Part shown: in pieces, positions 1 through 7,135 of the stretch
How positions within the stretch are numbered: the first letter of the stretch is position 1
Layout: each line of letters starts with the position of its first letter
NCBI GenBank assembly: GCA_937998305.1
Contig: CALLDL010000039.1
Location: 1 to 33,921, forward strand
DNA length: 33,921 bases
Origin: an uncultured Desulfobacterales bacterium
Lineage (GTDB): Bacteria; Desulfobacterota; Desulfobacteria; Desulfobacterales; UBA11574
Reading direction: 5' to 3'
Notes under the pieces: generated by a model
What the model saw: the letters and a program-made list of their open reading frames with translations, nothing else
What the model was told of the DNA's origin: nothing
Database searches by the model: none
Position numbers and translations under genes: made by a program

Positions 1-902
1 ATAAAATAGTCTGAGCTGCCCGGTACATTGGTCAGCAAGTGGGATACCAGACCCCCGGTACAGCTTTCGGCAACTGCCAGCGTTGCATTTTGTTTTAAAA
101 GAAGTCTGCCCACCACAGCCTCCATAGGGCTTTCGTCTTCAGAGAAAACCTTGTCCCCTATTTTCTCTATAACCGTTGCAGCTGCCTTAACCATATGTTG
201 TTGAAGTGATTCTTTGCTTATGCCCCGGCCATAAAGTTTGATCTGGATTTCCGGGAACTTGGCGCGAAACCCAAGCGTAATTTCCGGAAACATCCCACTG
301 ATACCTGATACTCGTTCGGCTGTGGCAGATTCCGTTAAACCAAAGGTTGATATGGTTTTCACCATGTTAAATTCACAAATGCTTCCCCGTAACTTTTCCA
401 ATCGAGTCAGGACAGTATCTGAAAGCATTCTTTGCATTTCAAAGGGAACTCCGGGCAAAAAGAAAAACATGCAGCGGTTTATTTTTAGCATAAACCCGGG
501 TGCGGTTCCCACTGGATTTAAAATAAGGTCAGCCCCCCGAGGCAACATGGCCTGTTTTTTGTTGGAATCAGGCATCATGCGGCTTCTGGCCTTAAAATAG
601 CTTTCAACCCCATGAAGTGCCGGCAGATTTAAAACAAGATCAACGCCAACTGATGTTGCTGCTGCCTGGGCTGTTAGATCATCCGGAGTCGGTCCCAGCC
701 CGCCGGTGACCAGTACAGCATCAGATCGGCTTCCAATTTCCAGAAGGATCGAAACAAGGTCCTCCACGTTATCGCCGACACATGTATGACGCATGACCTT
801 AAAACCGGCTTCTTCAAGCTTCATTGCAATGTGTGCTGAATTTCTGTCAATCACCGCACCGCACCGGACTTCATCTCCGGTGATGAGTATCTCTACGTTC
901 AT
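1..902 (-). CDS. cinA: CinA-family protein, 3' end cut off by the window
   Basis: Reading from the ATG at 902, the frame stays open for 300 codons to the window edge. The N-terminus (MNVEILITGDEV) and the VTGGLGPTPDDLT motif near residue 80 are those of the MoaB/MogA-like (COG1058) domain of CinA. Near the window edge the frame enters AESCTGG, the start of the C-terminal CinA (PncC-type, nicotinamide-nucleotide amidase) domain. Full-length CinA is usually about 410-430 residues, so roughly the last quarter is missing here. In other bacteria CinA combines ADP-ribose pyrophosphatase and NMN deamidase activity for pyridine nucleotide salvage. AGGT lies eight bases before the ATG. The gene follows aroF by 90 bases on the same strand and may be read from it. 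The assignment is firm; the exact biochemical activity is inferred from the family. Confidence 0.9.
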   Translation of the reverse strand, partial: MNVEILITGDEVRCGAVIDRNSAHIAMKLEEAGFKVMRHTCVGDNVEDLVSILLEIGSRSDAVLVTGGLGPTPDDLTAQAAATSVGVDLVLNLPALHGVESYFKARSRMMPDSNKKQAMLPRGADLILNPVGTAPGFMLKINRCMFFFLPGVPFEMQRMLSDTVLTRLEKLRGSICEFNMVKTISTFGLTESATAERVSGISGMFPEITLGFRAKFPEIQIKLYGRGISKESLQQHMVKAAATVIEKIGDKVFSEDESPMEAVVGRLLLKQNATLAVAESCTGGLVSHLLTNVPGSSDYF

Positions 903-992
903 AAAACATTACCTAAAGTTATATATGAGCTATTTTGTTTAAGATGCCTAAATAACAGATATAATTTAACAAAAAAATGTCCAGCCCTGAAC

Positions 993-2012
993 CTACCACC
1001 CGTTACTCTCTTTCAGATCTTTATAAATTGATCGAACCTGGCGACACATCCTATCAAACTGATCTGGATAAAGAGACTGGGCACCATCGCTTAACGCCTC
1101 TTCAGGTGCATGATGCACTTCTATAACCAGGCCGTGGGCACCAACGGCCACAGCCGCTCGACTCAATGGAATCACCTGGTCACGTAGTCCAGCAGCATGG
1201 CTGGGATCAACGACAATAGGAAGATGGCTTTCTTTAGCTACAACGGATACAGCCGAAAGATCAAGGGTGTTGCGACTGTGATGGACAAAGGTTCGCACGC
1301 CCCTTTCACATAAAATCACCTGTGAATTTCCACCTTCCATAATATATTCAGCTGCCATGAGCCATTCATCAATGGTCGCCGCCATACCCCGTTTAAGCAA
1401 AACCGGTTTGCTGGCCCGGCCGGCCTTCCTCAGCAAACTGAAATTCTGCATGTTCCGTGTGCCGATCTGAATAACATCGGCATATTCAGTAACCAGGTCC
1501 ATTTGTTCCATATCCATAACCTCGGTGACAACCGGCATGCCTGTTTTGTCGCGAACCTTTGCAAGGATTTTCAACCCCTCTTCTCCAAGGCCTTGAAACG
1601 AATACGGTGAAGTTCGGGGTTTAAATGCCCCGCCTCTAAAAAGCTGCGCCCCGCTGCGCTGGACATGCTCTGCTATGGTCAAGGCCTGGTATTCACTTTC
1701 CACGGCACAAGGGCCGGCGATAATTGTAAGATTGCCGCTGCCTATGGACACTTCTCCAATCTGAATGATGGTGTCTTCATGTTTAAATTCCCGGCTGACA
1801 AGTTTGTATGGGCGTGTAACATGAATCGCATCCTTAACCCCCGTCATCCCTAAAAATGGCGATGCATCAACATGTCCCTTGTTGTTTAAAATACCGATGG
1901 ACATCCTTTCACCGCCTGGAATGGGGCGCGCTGTAAATCCCCTCTGTTTGATTACAGCGATAACGTTATCAATTTCCGCCTGTGTTGCTTTTTTATCCAT
2001 AACAATGAGCAT
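993..2012 (-). CDS. aroF: 3-deoxy-7-phosphoheptulonate (DAHP) synthase, type I-beta
   Basis: This enzyme condenses phosphoenolpyruvate and erythrose 4-phosphate, the first step of the shikimate pathway. The 339-residue protein has an N-terminal ferredoxin-like domain (about residues 1-70), typical of the Thermotoga-type I-beta enzymes and used there for allosteric control. The catalytic barrel follows, with IAGPCAVES near residue 95, KPRTSPYSFQGLG near 132, a VLLKRG motif, and VDPSHAAG near 270. The start is clear: AAGGAGG lies eight bases before the ATG at 2012. The gene is preceded by a leader peptide and intrinsic terminator (2094-2244), so expression is probably set by attenuation. It is divergent from trpE, and cinA follows. 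The sequence does not show whether the enzyme is inhibited by Tyr, Phe or Trp. Confidence 0.96.
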   Translation of the reverse strand: MLIVMDKKATQAEIDNVIAVIKQRGFTARPIPGGERMSIGILNNKGHVDASPFLGMTGVKDAIHVTRPYKLVSREFKHEDTIIQIGEVSIGSGNLTIIAGPCAVESEYQALTIAEHVQRSGAQLFRGGAFKPRTSPYSFQGLGEEGLKILAKVRDKTGMPVVTEVMDMEQMDLVTEYADVIQIGTRNMQNFSLLRKAGRASKPVLLKRGMAATIDEWLMAAEYIMEGGNSQVILCERGVRTFVHHSRNTLDLSAVSVVAKESHLPIVVDPSHAAGLRDQVIPLSRAAVAVGAHGLVIEVHHAPEEALSDGAQSLYPDQFDRMCRQVRSIYKDLKESNGW

Positions 2013-2093
2013 GGTCTTTCCTCCTTATAAGTCGTCATTGGTCACGGGTCGTTCGACCTCGGATATTGGTTACAGAGTACCGGTCATTTAAGC

Positions 2094-2128
2094 AAAAAAA
2101 AACCGTGAGCTTGGATGTGCCCACGGTT
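2094..2128 (-). terminator. Attenuator terminator in the aroF leader
   Basis: On the minus strand AACCGTGGGC (2128-2119) and GCTCACGGTT (2110-2101) form a 10-bp stem with one G-U pair and an 8-base loop. It is followed directly by a run of nine T (2102-2094). It sits between the leader peptide stop and the aroF ribosome binding site, where an attenuator terminator belongs. Confidence 0.9.
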
Positions 2129-2196
2129 CTTAATTTTTCCTTTTAAAAAATGGTTCAGCCTGCTTCGAACCGGTCGGCACACTCCTTTTCTCCGGT
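2117..2196 (-). promoter_or_regulatory. Alternative (antiterminator) pairing in the aroF leader RNA
   Basis: The 5' arm of the terminator can pair upstream instead. GTGCC (2180-2176) pairs with GGCAC (2121-2117), and CGGTTC (2172-2167) pairs with GAACCG (2129-2124), giving an 11-bp alternative helix. The upstream strand can itself be captured by ACCGG (2196-2192) pairing with CCGGT (2173-2169), just after the aromatic codons. This is the 1:2, 2:3, 3:4 logic of trp-type attenuation: a ribosome stalled at the aromatic codons frees region 2 to block the terminator. The pairings were found by eye and no folding energy was computed. Confidence 0.7.
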
Positions 2197-2244
2197 GATC
2201 CACCACCAGCACCAAAAGTAATATTGTTGTGTTAAATGTTTCAT
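2155..2244 (-). CDS. aroF leader peptide, rich in Tyr, Phe and Trp
   Basis: This short frame encodes 29 residues with the core QQYYFWCWWWITG. Two Tyr, one Phe and four Trp codons fall within eight codons. GGGAG lies about eight bases before the ATG. The stop is 27 bases before the terminator stem. Position, ribosome binding site, codon content and terminator together mark it as a regulatory leader peptide whose translation reports charged aromatic tRNAs. It is not expected to have a function as a protein. Confidence 0.88.
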   Translation of the reverse strand: MKHLTQQYYFWCWWWITGEKECADRFEAG

Positions 2245-2302
2245 CAATTCAACTCCCGACCGGTTTGATCCCTATCTGATTGTGCGTTTAGGGTTGAGAC
2301 CC

Positions 2303-2332
2303 AAACTACCCAAATGTATTCACCATTGTCAA
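2303..2332 (-). promoter_or_regulatory. Putative sigma-70 promoter of the aroF leader
   Basis: The minus strand has a perfect -35 box TTGACA (2332-2327), an 18-base spacer and a weak -10 TAGTTT (2308-2303). An imperfect inverted repeat, GTTTAGGGT and ACCCAAAC (2286-2306), overlaps the -10 box and could be an operator. The -35 is convincing; the -10 is not. Confidence 0.5.
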
Positions 2333-2385
2333 GATAATTTTCAACTTGCTTTTTATTCAGCCAATAATTTTAATGATAAAAGATC

Positions 2386-2415
2386 TTGACAAATATTTCT
2401 GATAAAAGGTAAGTT
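2386..2415 (+). promoter_or_regulatory. Putative sigma-70 promoter of the trp leader
   Basis: A perfect -35 box TTGACA (2386-2391) is followed at 18 bases by a poor -10 TAAGTT (2410-2415). It lies about 50 bases before the trp leader peptide and is back to back with the aroF promoter, 53 bases between the two -35 boxes. The poor -10 leaves the exact start uncertain. Confidence 0.45.
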
Positions 2416-2437
2416 CTTTTTTAAATCAGGTGAACAA

Positions 2438-2536
2438 ATGAAAATTGATAAACACAAACATGAAATTTGCAAAATCGATTTAAACCACTGGTGGTGGTGG
2501 CAAATCCAAAGCAACGGGTCTGCCCCAGTGACTTAA
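2438..2536 (+). CDS. trpL: trp operon leader peptide with four consecutive Trp codons
   Basis: The 32-codon frame has the core LNHWWWWQIQ, with four TGG codons in a row at 2489-2500. AGGTG lies five bases before the ATG. It precedes an antiterminator and terminator arrangement upstream of trpE. When charged Trp-tRNA is scarce the ribosome should stall on the TGG run. The length is longer than the 14-residue E. coli TrpL, but the arrangement is the same. Confidence 0.92.
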   Translation: MKIDKHKHEICKIDLNHWWWWQIQSNGSAPVT

Positions 2537-2583
2537 CCAGACAGCGTATTACAAAAATATATTTAAAGGACCACGGGCAACCC
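2486..2583 (+). promoter_or_regulatory. trp attenuator: competing 1:2 and 2:3 pairings
   Basis: Region 1 covers the Trp codons. CACTGG (2486-2491) and GGCA (2499-2502) can pair with CCAGTG (2525-2530) and TGCC (2521-2524). Region 2, GGGT-C-TGCCC (2516-2525), can instead pair with region 3, GGGCAACCC (2575-2583), giving nine base pairs with one bulged C. Region 3 is also the 5' arm of the first terminator. The three structures exclude each other as in classical trp attenuation. The pairings were worked out by eye. Confidence 0.8.
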
Positions 2584-2602
2584 AAACCCACGGTCCTTTT
2601 TT
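2566..2602 (+). terminator. First trp attenuator terminator
   Basis: AAGGACC at 2566-2572 pairs with GGTCCTT at 2592-2598. An inner GGG/CCC pairing adds to it across a 2x2 mismatch. The stem runs directly into six T (2597-2602). It lies 30 bases after the leader peptide stop. Confidence 0.85.
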
Positions 2603-2613
2603 AGTTGAACTTT

Positions 2614-2647
2614 AAAAAGGCCGTGGAAATTTCCATGGCCTTTTTTT
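2614..2647 (+). terminator. Second, tandem terminator before trpE
   Basis: GGCCGTGGAAA (2619-2629) and TTTCCATGGCC (2630-2640) are complementary over 11 bases with one G-T pair. An A run precedes the stem and seven T (2641-2647) follow. It begins only 12 bases after the first terminator and ends 23 bases before trpE. No leader pairing that would open this second hairpin was found. Confidence 0.82.
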
Positions 2648-2670
2648 GAGCCATTCAGAAAGGAACTTTT

Positions 2671-4194
2671 ATGTTAATCAATAAATTCCCTGACATCGCA
2701 CAATTTCGCAACCTGGCAAAACAGGCCAATGTCATTCCGGTTTGTGCGGAGATGCTGGCCGATACGGAAACTCCGGTTTCACTCTTAAGGAAAATATATA
2801 AAGACAACACCTCTACTTTCCTTTTCGAAAGTGTTGAAGGGGGTGAAAGATGGGGAAGATACAGTTTCTTGGGTGTCTCCGCCAGAACGCACATACGGAT
2901 ATTTCCACAATTTGTGGAAATCTGTGAAAACAGTTCCTGCAAAAATATTGCGCACAATGGAGACCCCCTCAGCGTTTTGAGAACATTTCTCGACCAATAC
3001 AAACCCGCACAAGTTCAAGGACTTCCAAGATTCTGGGGTGGAATGGTAGGATATTTAACTTATGAAATGGTATCCTTTTTTGAATCTATCCCCAATCTTC
3101 TCCCGGAAAACAAACCCCTTGCCCATTTCATCATACCGGATGAACTGCTGATATTTGACAATATTCAACACACATTGTTTCTGGTGGTCATCTCTTTTTT
3201 AAAAAAAGATCAGGATCCTGACCAGGCCTTTCATGCTGCAACCCAGCGCCTGAAAGATCTGATGGTACGAATGAAACAGCCGGGGCCTGTTGATGATATC
3301 GAGATAGGCGAAGACGCTTTGGTTCTGGAAACACCCTGGGATGCGGATCACTTTCACAGACTCGTAAAAAAGGTGAAGGACTATATTCGGGCCGGTGACG
3401 TGATCCAAACCGTTATTTCAAAACCCTTTGTCTGTTCGTCACCGCCCGACCCCTGGACACTCTACCGAACCCAGAGATTTATTAACCCTTCACCCTATCT
3501 TTACTTTCTCAACCTCGGGGATTTAACGCTCATCGGTTCCTCTCCTGAGACAATGGTCCGTTTGGAAAACCGTGTCGCCACCCTGCGCCCAATTGCCGGC
3601 ACCCGTCCCAGAGGAAAGAACGAACAGGAAGACCGATCGTTGGCCAACGAACTCCTCGCCGATGAAAAAGAACGGGCGGAACACTTGATGCTGGTGGATT
3701 TAGGACGGAACGATCTGGGCCGTATTGCGGAACTGGGAACCGTTCAAGTTACCGATTTAATGATTGTGGAACGTTACTCTCATGTCATGCACCTGGTGTC
3801 CAACATTTGCTGCGATATAAAGCCCGACTTAGATGCCCTGGATCTGCTTCGGGCGACCTTTCCTGCGGGAACATTGTCCGGAGCGCCTAAAATTAGAGCC
3901 ATGGAAATCATTGCAGAACTCGAACAAATTCCCAGAGGTCCTTATGGCGGCGCTGTTGGATATATTTCGTTTCACGGAAATATGGACATGGCCATTACCA
4001 TCAGAACCGCCAGCATTGAAGATAACCTACTCACGGTTCAGGCCGGTGCAGGTATTGTTGCCGATTCTGATCCGGAACGTGAACGACAGGAAACCGTAAA
4101 TAAAGCAATGGCCATGCAGAAAGCACTGGAATTGGCTTCAAAGGGAAAGAAAAGCAAAAAGTTCCACGCTCAAGGTTATATGCCGATGGATTGA
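2671..4194 (+). CDS. trpE: Anthranilate synthase component I
   Basis: TrpE converts chorismate to anthranilate using ammonia supplied by TrpG, the first committed step to tryptophan. The 507-residue length is normal. FESVEGGERWGRYSFLG (about residues 50-66) corresponds to the LLES-type Trp feedback site. The chorismate-binding core shows PIAGTRPRGKNEQED, LVDLGRNDLGR, FPAGTLSGAPKIRAMEII and QAGAGIVADSDPERE. The start ATG follows AAAGGAA at a suitable distance. It is the first gene of trpEGDC and lies behind the attenuator. The last 15 residues are basic and probably disordered. The assignment over PabB or MenF rests on the Trp site and the operon. Confidence 0.97.
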   Translation: MLINKFPDIAQFRNLAKQANVIPVCAEMLADTETPVSLLRKIYKDNTSTFLFESVEGGERWGRYSFLGVSARTHIRIFPQFVEICENSSCKNIAHNGDPLSVLRTFLDQYKPAQVQGLPRFWGGMVGYLTYEMVSFFESIPNLLPENKPLAHFIIPDELLIFDNIQHTLFLVVISFLKKDQDPDQAFHAATQRLKDLMVRMKQPGPVDDIEIGEDALVLETPWDADHFHRLVKKVKDYIRAGDVIQTVISKPFVCSSPPDPWTLYRTQRFINPSPYLYFLNLGDLTLIGSSPETMVRLENRVATLRPIAGTRPRGKNEQEDRSLANELLADEKERAEHLMLVDLGRNDLGRIAELGTVQVTDLMIVERYSHVMHLVSNICCDIKPDLDALDLLRATFPAGTLSGAPKIRAMEIIAELEQIPRGPYGGAVGYISFHGNMDMAITIRTASIEDNLLTVQAGAGIVADSDPERERQETVNKAMAMQKALELASKGKKSKKFHAQGYMPMD

Positions 4195-4343
4195 ATGAAA
4201 TGGGCCATAAGCTGAGAAATTAAGACGGTAATAAGGTGAAAGGGTGAGAAAGATGAAAGGATTGAGAACATCCACTTCGCGGTCTCAAGCCTAATGCCGC
4301 AGAAGACGCTCAGCCTTCGATGAATAATGAAGGAGAAAAAGTT

Positions 4344-4913
4344 ATGATCATCATGATCGACAACTACGATTCATTTACTTACAATCTGGTTCAATACCTG
4401 GGCCAAATCGGCGCTTCGGTCAAGGTTGTGCGAAACGACGACGCTTCCATATCGGATCTTGTTTCATGGAAACCTTCGGGAATCGTCATATCACCCGGAC
4501 CCGGCCGTCCGGAATCAGCTGGAATTTCCTTATCTGTGGTGGAACATTTTTCCGGTAAGATCCCCATCCTTGGCGTATGTCTGGGCCACCAGGCCATTGC
4601 CGCTGCGTTTGGTGGAAAAGTGGTTGCCGCCAAAAGTCTTATGCATGGGAAAACATCCATGATCCACGCTGACGGGAAAATGATCTATCAGGGAATTCGT
4701 AAACCCTTTGAGGCAATGCGTTATCATTCCCTGGCCGTTTCAAGGGAGCATCTTCCCGAATGTCTGGAAATAAGTTCTGAAACGAACGACGGCGAAATCA
4801 TGGGTATCCGGCACAAAGAACATCATTCAACCGAAGGCATTCAATTTCATCCGGAATCTATTATGACCCGGGTGGGGAAACGGATTTTGAGGAATTTTTT
4901 AAATAACATCTAA
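4344..4913 (+). CDS. trpG: Anthranilate synthase component II (glutamine amidotransferase)
   Basis: This class I amidotransferase releases ammonia from glutamine for TrpE. The 189-residue protein starts MIIMIDNYDSFTYN and carries the nucleophile elbow GVCLGHQ (Cys79) and the His169/Glu171 pair in FHPES. AGGAG lies eight bases before the ATG at 4344. An in-frame ATG at 4320 would add eight residues not seen in the family and lies before the ribosome binding site, so 4344 is preferred. A 149-base spacer separates it from trpE, unusually long for this pair. The protein could also serve PabB, as many TrpG proteins do. Confidence 0.95.
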   Translation: MIIMIDNYDSFTYNLVQYLGQIGASVKVVRNDDASISDLVSWKPSGIVISPGPGRPESAGISLSVVEHFSGKIPILGVCLGHQAIAAAFGGKVVAAKSLMHGKTSMIHADGKMIYQGIRKPFEAMRYHSLAVSREHLPECLEISSETNDGEIMGIRHKEHHSTEGIQFHPESIMTRVGKRILRNFLNNI

Positions 4914-4939
4914 TGGGGGATATGAGAAAGTAGGAGGGT

Positions 4940-4999
4940 AAGAAGTTTTGAAGGTGAGAAAAAACCAACCCTCTGATTTTCTGACCTTCTTAACTTCTT
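4940..4999. repeat. Long imperfect hairpin in the trpG-trpD gap
   Basis: A purine-rich arm (4940-4962) and a pyrimidine-rich arm (4977-4999) are complementary at 20 of 23 positions around a 14-base spacer. No T run follows, so it is not an ordinary terminator. It could be an RNA processing or stability element, or a repeat remnant. The trpE-trpG spacer has similar purine-rich sequence (4232-4266). Confidence 0.6.
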
Positions 5000-5092
5000 G
5001 TTGGGGAAAATTTGAGTAATCAGTCTATGGATCAGAGGGATATAGGATAAAACATTAAATGAGTCAAATTCACCAAAAGGAAAGGATTGACG

Positions 5093-6109
5093 ATGTTTAA
5101 GGAAAATCTCAGCAAAATCGTTAAGAGAGAAGATTTGAATGAAGAACAAATGTCTCAAATGATCACAGATATTTTTTCCGGAAATATTACCGATGCACAA
5201 ATCGGCGCAATGATGGCCGCTTTGGCCACAAAGGGAGAAACGTTTGAAGAACTTGCAGGTGCGGCTCGCGCCATGCGAAGGAAAGCCCTTCGTATCCAAA
5301 CATCAACCGCAACCGTTGTCGACACTTGCGGCACCGGCGGTGACGGCGCTCATACGTTTAACATTTCAACGACGACGTCATTTGTCGTCGCAGCATGTGG
5401 TGTCACCGTTGCCAAGCATGGGAACCGTTCCGTATCGAGTCAGTGCGGTAGTGCAGATCTCCTTGAGGCGCTGGGGGTTAAACTTGACACGGCTCCGGAA
5501 ATTGTGGAAGAAGCGGTTCAGGACATCGGTATCGGTTTTCTTTTTGCTCCTCTGTTTCACGGCGCCATGAGATTTGCTGCAAAAGCGAGAAAAGAGGTAG
5601 GACTGCGCAGTATTTTTAACATGCTGGGTCCACTTACAAATCCTGCCGGAGCAAACTGCCAGCTTCTGGGGGTTTATGCGCCAGAACTCACGGAGATGTT
5701 TGCCCATGCCCTTCAGCTACTGGGCGCAAAAAGAGCGTTTGTGGTTCATGGTCATGATGGACTGGATGAAATTTCTGTTTGTGCTCCCACCCGCATTTCA
5801 GAACTCAAAGACGGTCTTATTCGAACGTATGATATATCTCCCGAACAGTTTTTTAGTGAACAGGCGGAACCGGCAGATCTTTTGGGTGGAAATCCCGAAG
5901 TAAACGCTCAAATTACCCGTAATATTCTAAATGGCGAAAAAGGGCCCAAACGGAATGTCGTACTCATTAACGCTGCTGCGGCACTGGTTGCAGCAGGACA
6001 GGCCGAAGATTTAAAGCAAGGGATTCGAATGGCTGAAACAGCTATTGATGATGGTGCTGCTGCCAAAAAGATGGAAGCGTTGATAAAATATAGTCAGGAA
6101 AACAGCTAA
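5093..6109 (+). CDS. trpD: Anthranilate phosphoribosyltransferase
   Basis: TrpD transfers phosphoribose from PRPP to anthranilate. The 338-residue protein has DTCGTGGDG (residues 77-85, PRPP binding), NISTTTSFV, KHGNRSVSSQCGSADLLE (anthranilate and PRPP loops) and GPLTNPA. The start is taken at the ATG at 5093, with AAGG seven bases upstream; a TTG two codons earlier lies too close to that site. It is separate from trpG, unlike the fused TrpGD of enterobacteria. Its stop overlaps the trpC start by one base, so the two are probably coupled. Confidence 0.97.
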   Translation: MFKENLSKIVKREDLNEEQMSQMITDIFSGNITDAQIGAMMAALATKGETFEELAGAARAMRRKALRIQTSTATVVDTCGTGGDGAHTFNISTTTSFVVAACGVTVAKHGNRSVSSQCGSADLLEALGVKLDTAPEIVEEAVQDIGIGFLFAPLFHGAMRFAAKARKEVGLRSIFNMLGPLTNPAGANCQLLGVYAPELTEMFAHALQLLGAKRAFVVHGHDGLDEISVCAPTRISELKDGLIRTYDISPEQFFSEQAEPADLLGGNPEVNAQITRNILNGEKGPKRNVVLINAAAALVAAGQAEDLKQGIRMAETAIDDGAAAKKMEALIKYSQENS

Positions 6110-6900
6110 TGATAAAAAATATTTTAAGTAAAATTGTTGAAGATAAAAAACAGGAAATCGCCGCAGCGAAACAACATATTCCGGAATCTTTTCTTCGGGA
6201 AAAAGCCTTTGCTCCTCGAAAGCGACGTCCTTTCTTAAAAAAACTGGAACATCCCGGGCCGTTTGGCGTCAATATCATTGCTGAAATTAAACGGGCCTCC
6301 CCATCCAAAGGTGATATTCGTCCGAACCTGAACCCTGCGGTTTACGCTGACGAATATGAGAAGGGAGGTGCTGCAGCGCTCTCTGTGTTGACCGATCAGC
6401 CTTACTTTAAAGGAGGTCCCGAAGACCTGAAAATCGCCCGTGAAACCACGACACTTCCAGTTCTTCGAAAAGATTTTCTGATTTCCGCTTACCAGATTTT
6501 TGAGTCAGCAGTTATGAAAGCCGACGCCGTACTCCTGATCGTTCGTATTCTTGATCAAGAGCAACTCAAAGATTATCTGAGTTTGTGCAACGAATTAAAG
6601 TTGGATGCGCTGGTGGAGGTTCATTCAGAGGCGGATATCGAAAAGGCCGGGTTGGCAGGCGCCCGACTTATCGGAATCAACAACCGCAACCTGCAATCTT
6701 TTGAAACCGATATTGAAATCGCGATTCGGATGAAATCACTGCTTAATAATGACCAGATAGCGATTGCGGCCAGTGGAATTCGAACGCGAAAAGACATCGA
6801 AAAAATTAAAGATTCGGAGATATGGAATTTCTTAATCGGTGAAAGTCTTGTACGAGCGGAACATCCAAGGGATTTCCTTGAATCCCTCCATGGTAAATAA
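6109..6900 (+). CDS. trpC: Indole-3-glycerol-phosphate synthase
   Basis: TrpC closes the indole ring from carboxyphenylamino-deoxyribulose phosphate. The 263-residue single-domain barrel shows the family signature IIAEIKRASPSKGDIR (Glu59 and Lys61 correspond to catalytic residues), LTDQPYFKGG, VLRKDFLI, VEVHSEADI and INNRNLQSFE. The ATG overlaps the trpD stop (TAATG), with AGGA inside the end of trpD. It is not fused to TrpF, and no trpF follows: the next gene is a ketoacyl synthase 235 bases later. The function is secure. Confidence 0.97.
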   Translation: MIKNILSKIVEDKKQEIAAAKQHIPESFLREKAFAPRKRRPFLKKLEHPGPFGVNIIAEIKRASPSKGDIRPNLNPAVYADEYEKGGAAALSVLTDQPYFKGGPEDLKIARETTTLPVLRKDFLISAYQIFESAVMKADAVLLIVRILDQEQLKDYLSLCNELKLDALVEVHSEADIEKAGLAGARLIGINNRNLQSFETDIEIAIRMKSLLNNDQIAIAASGIRTRKDIEKIKDSEIWNFLIGESLVRAEHPRDFLESLHGK

Positions 6901-6937
6901 ATCACTTGCATCTCATCCAACTCGACGTTTATAATAA

Positions 6938-7057
6938 TTCAAGTTTCGCACCTTATTTTTAAAAACGCATGACGATGATCCTTCACTGCCAACATCGGAT
7001 AAAAATATTAACATGTTATGAGTTTCTATAAAAATATGGGTTTGAAACTTGAGTAAT
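6938..7057. repeat. Widely spaced inverted repeat of the ACTCAAGTTTCG family
   Basis: CAAGTTTC (6940-6947) and GAAACTTG (7044-7051) are exact inverse copies about 95 bases apart, between trpC and the ketoacyl synthase gene. The same arm sequence, as ACTCAAGTT-CG and CGAAACTTGAGT, forms another inverted pair at 29627-29690. A related GAAAATTTGAGTAAT lies in the trpG-trpD gap near 5006-5020. Apart from this the 6901-7135 gap shows no recognisable element. Confidence 0.5.
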
Positions 7058-7135
7058 TACCTTTTTTAATTCCCATAACAAAATGATACGTACTTAACGA
7101 ATGAACGACTTAAATCGGTCAGCAAGAGGTAAAAC

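Noticed and set aside
238-600. 120-codon open frame on the plus strand
   Set aside because: It is antisense to cinA, whose motifs run through the whole stretch on the other strand, and it has no recognisable domain or ribosome site.
2280-2430. TrpR operator near the divergent promoters
   Set aside because: No sequence close to the GTACTAGTTAACTAGTAC type operator is present, and no trpR gene lies in the window.
2013-2670. T-box riboswitch or TRAP-binding leader
   Set aside because: No T-box consensus (AGGGUGG-like) and no series of GAG/UAG triplets were found; leader peptides with Trp codons explain the region better.
2655-3018. Open frames on the minus strand over the start of trpE
   Set aside because: They are shadows of a well-supported trpE and have no motif.
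4320-4343. Earlier ATG start for trpG
   Set aside because: The AGGAG ribosome site lies after it and the eight extra residues do not fit the family; ATG 4344 fits both.
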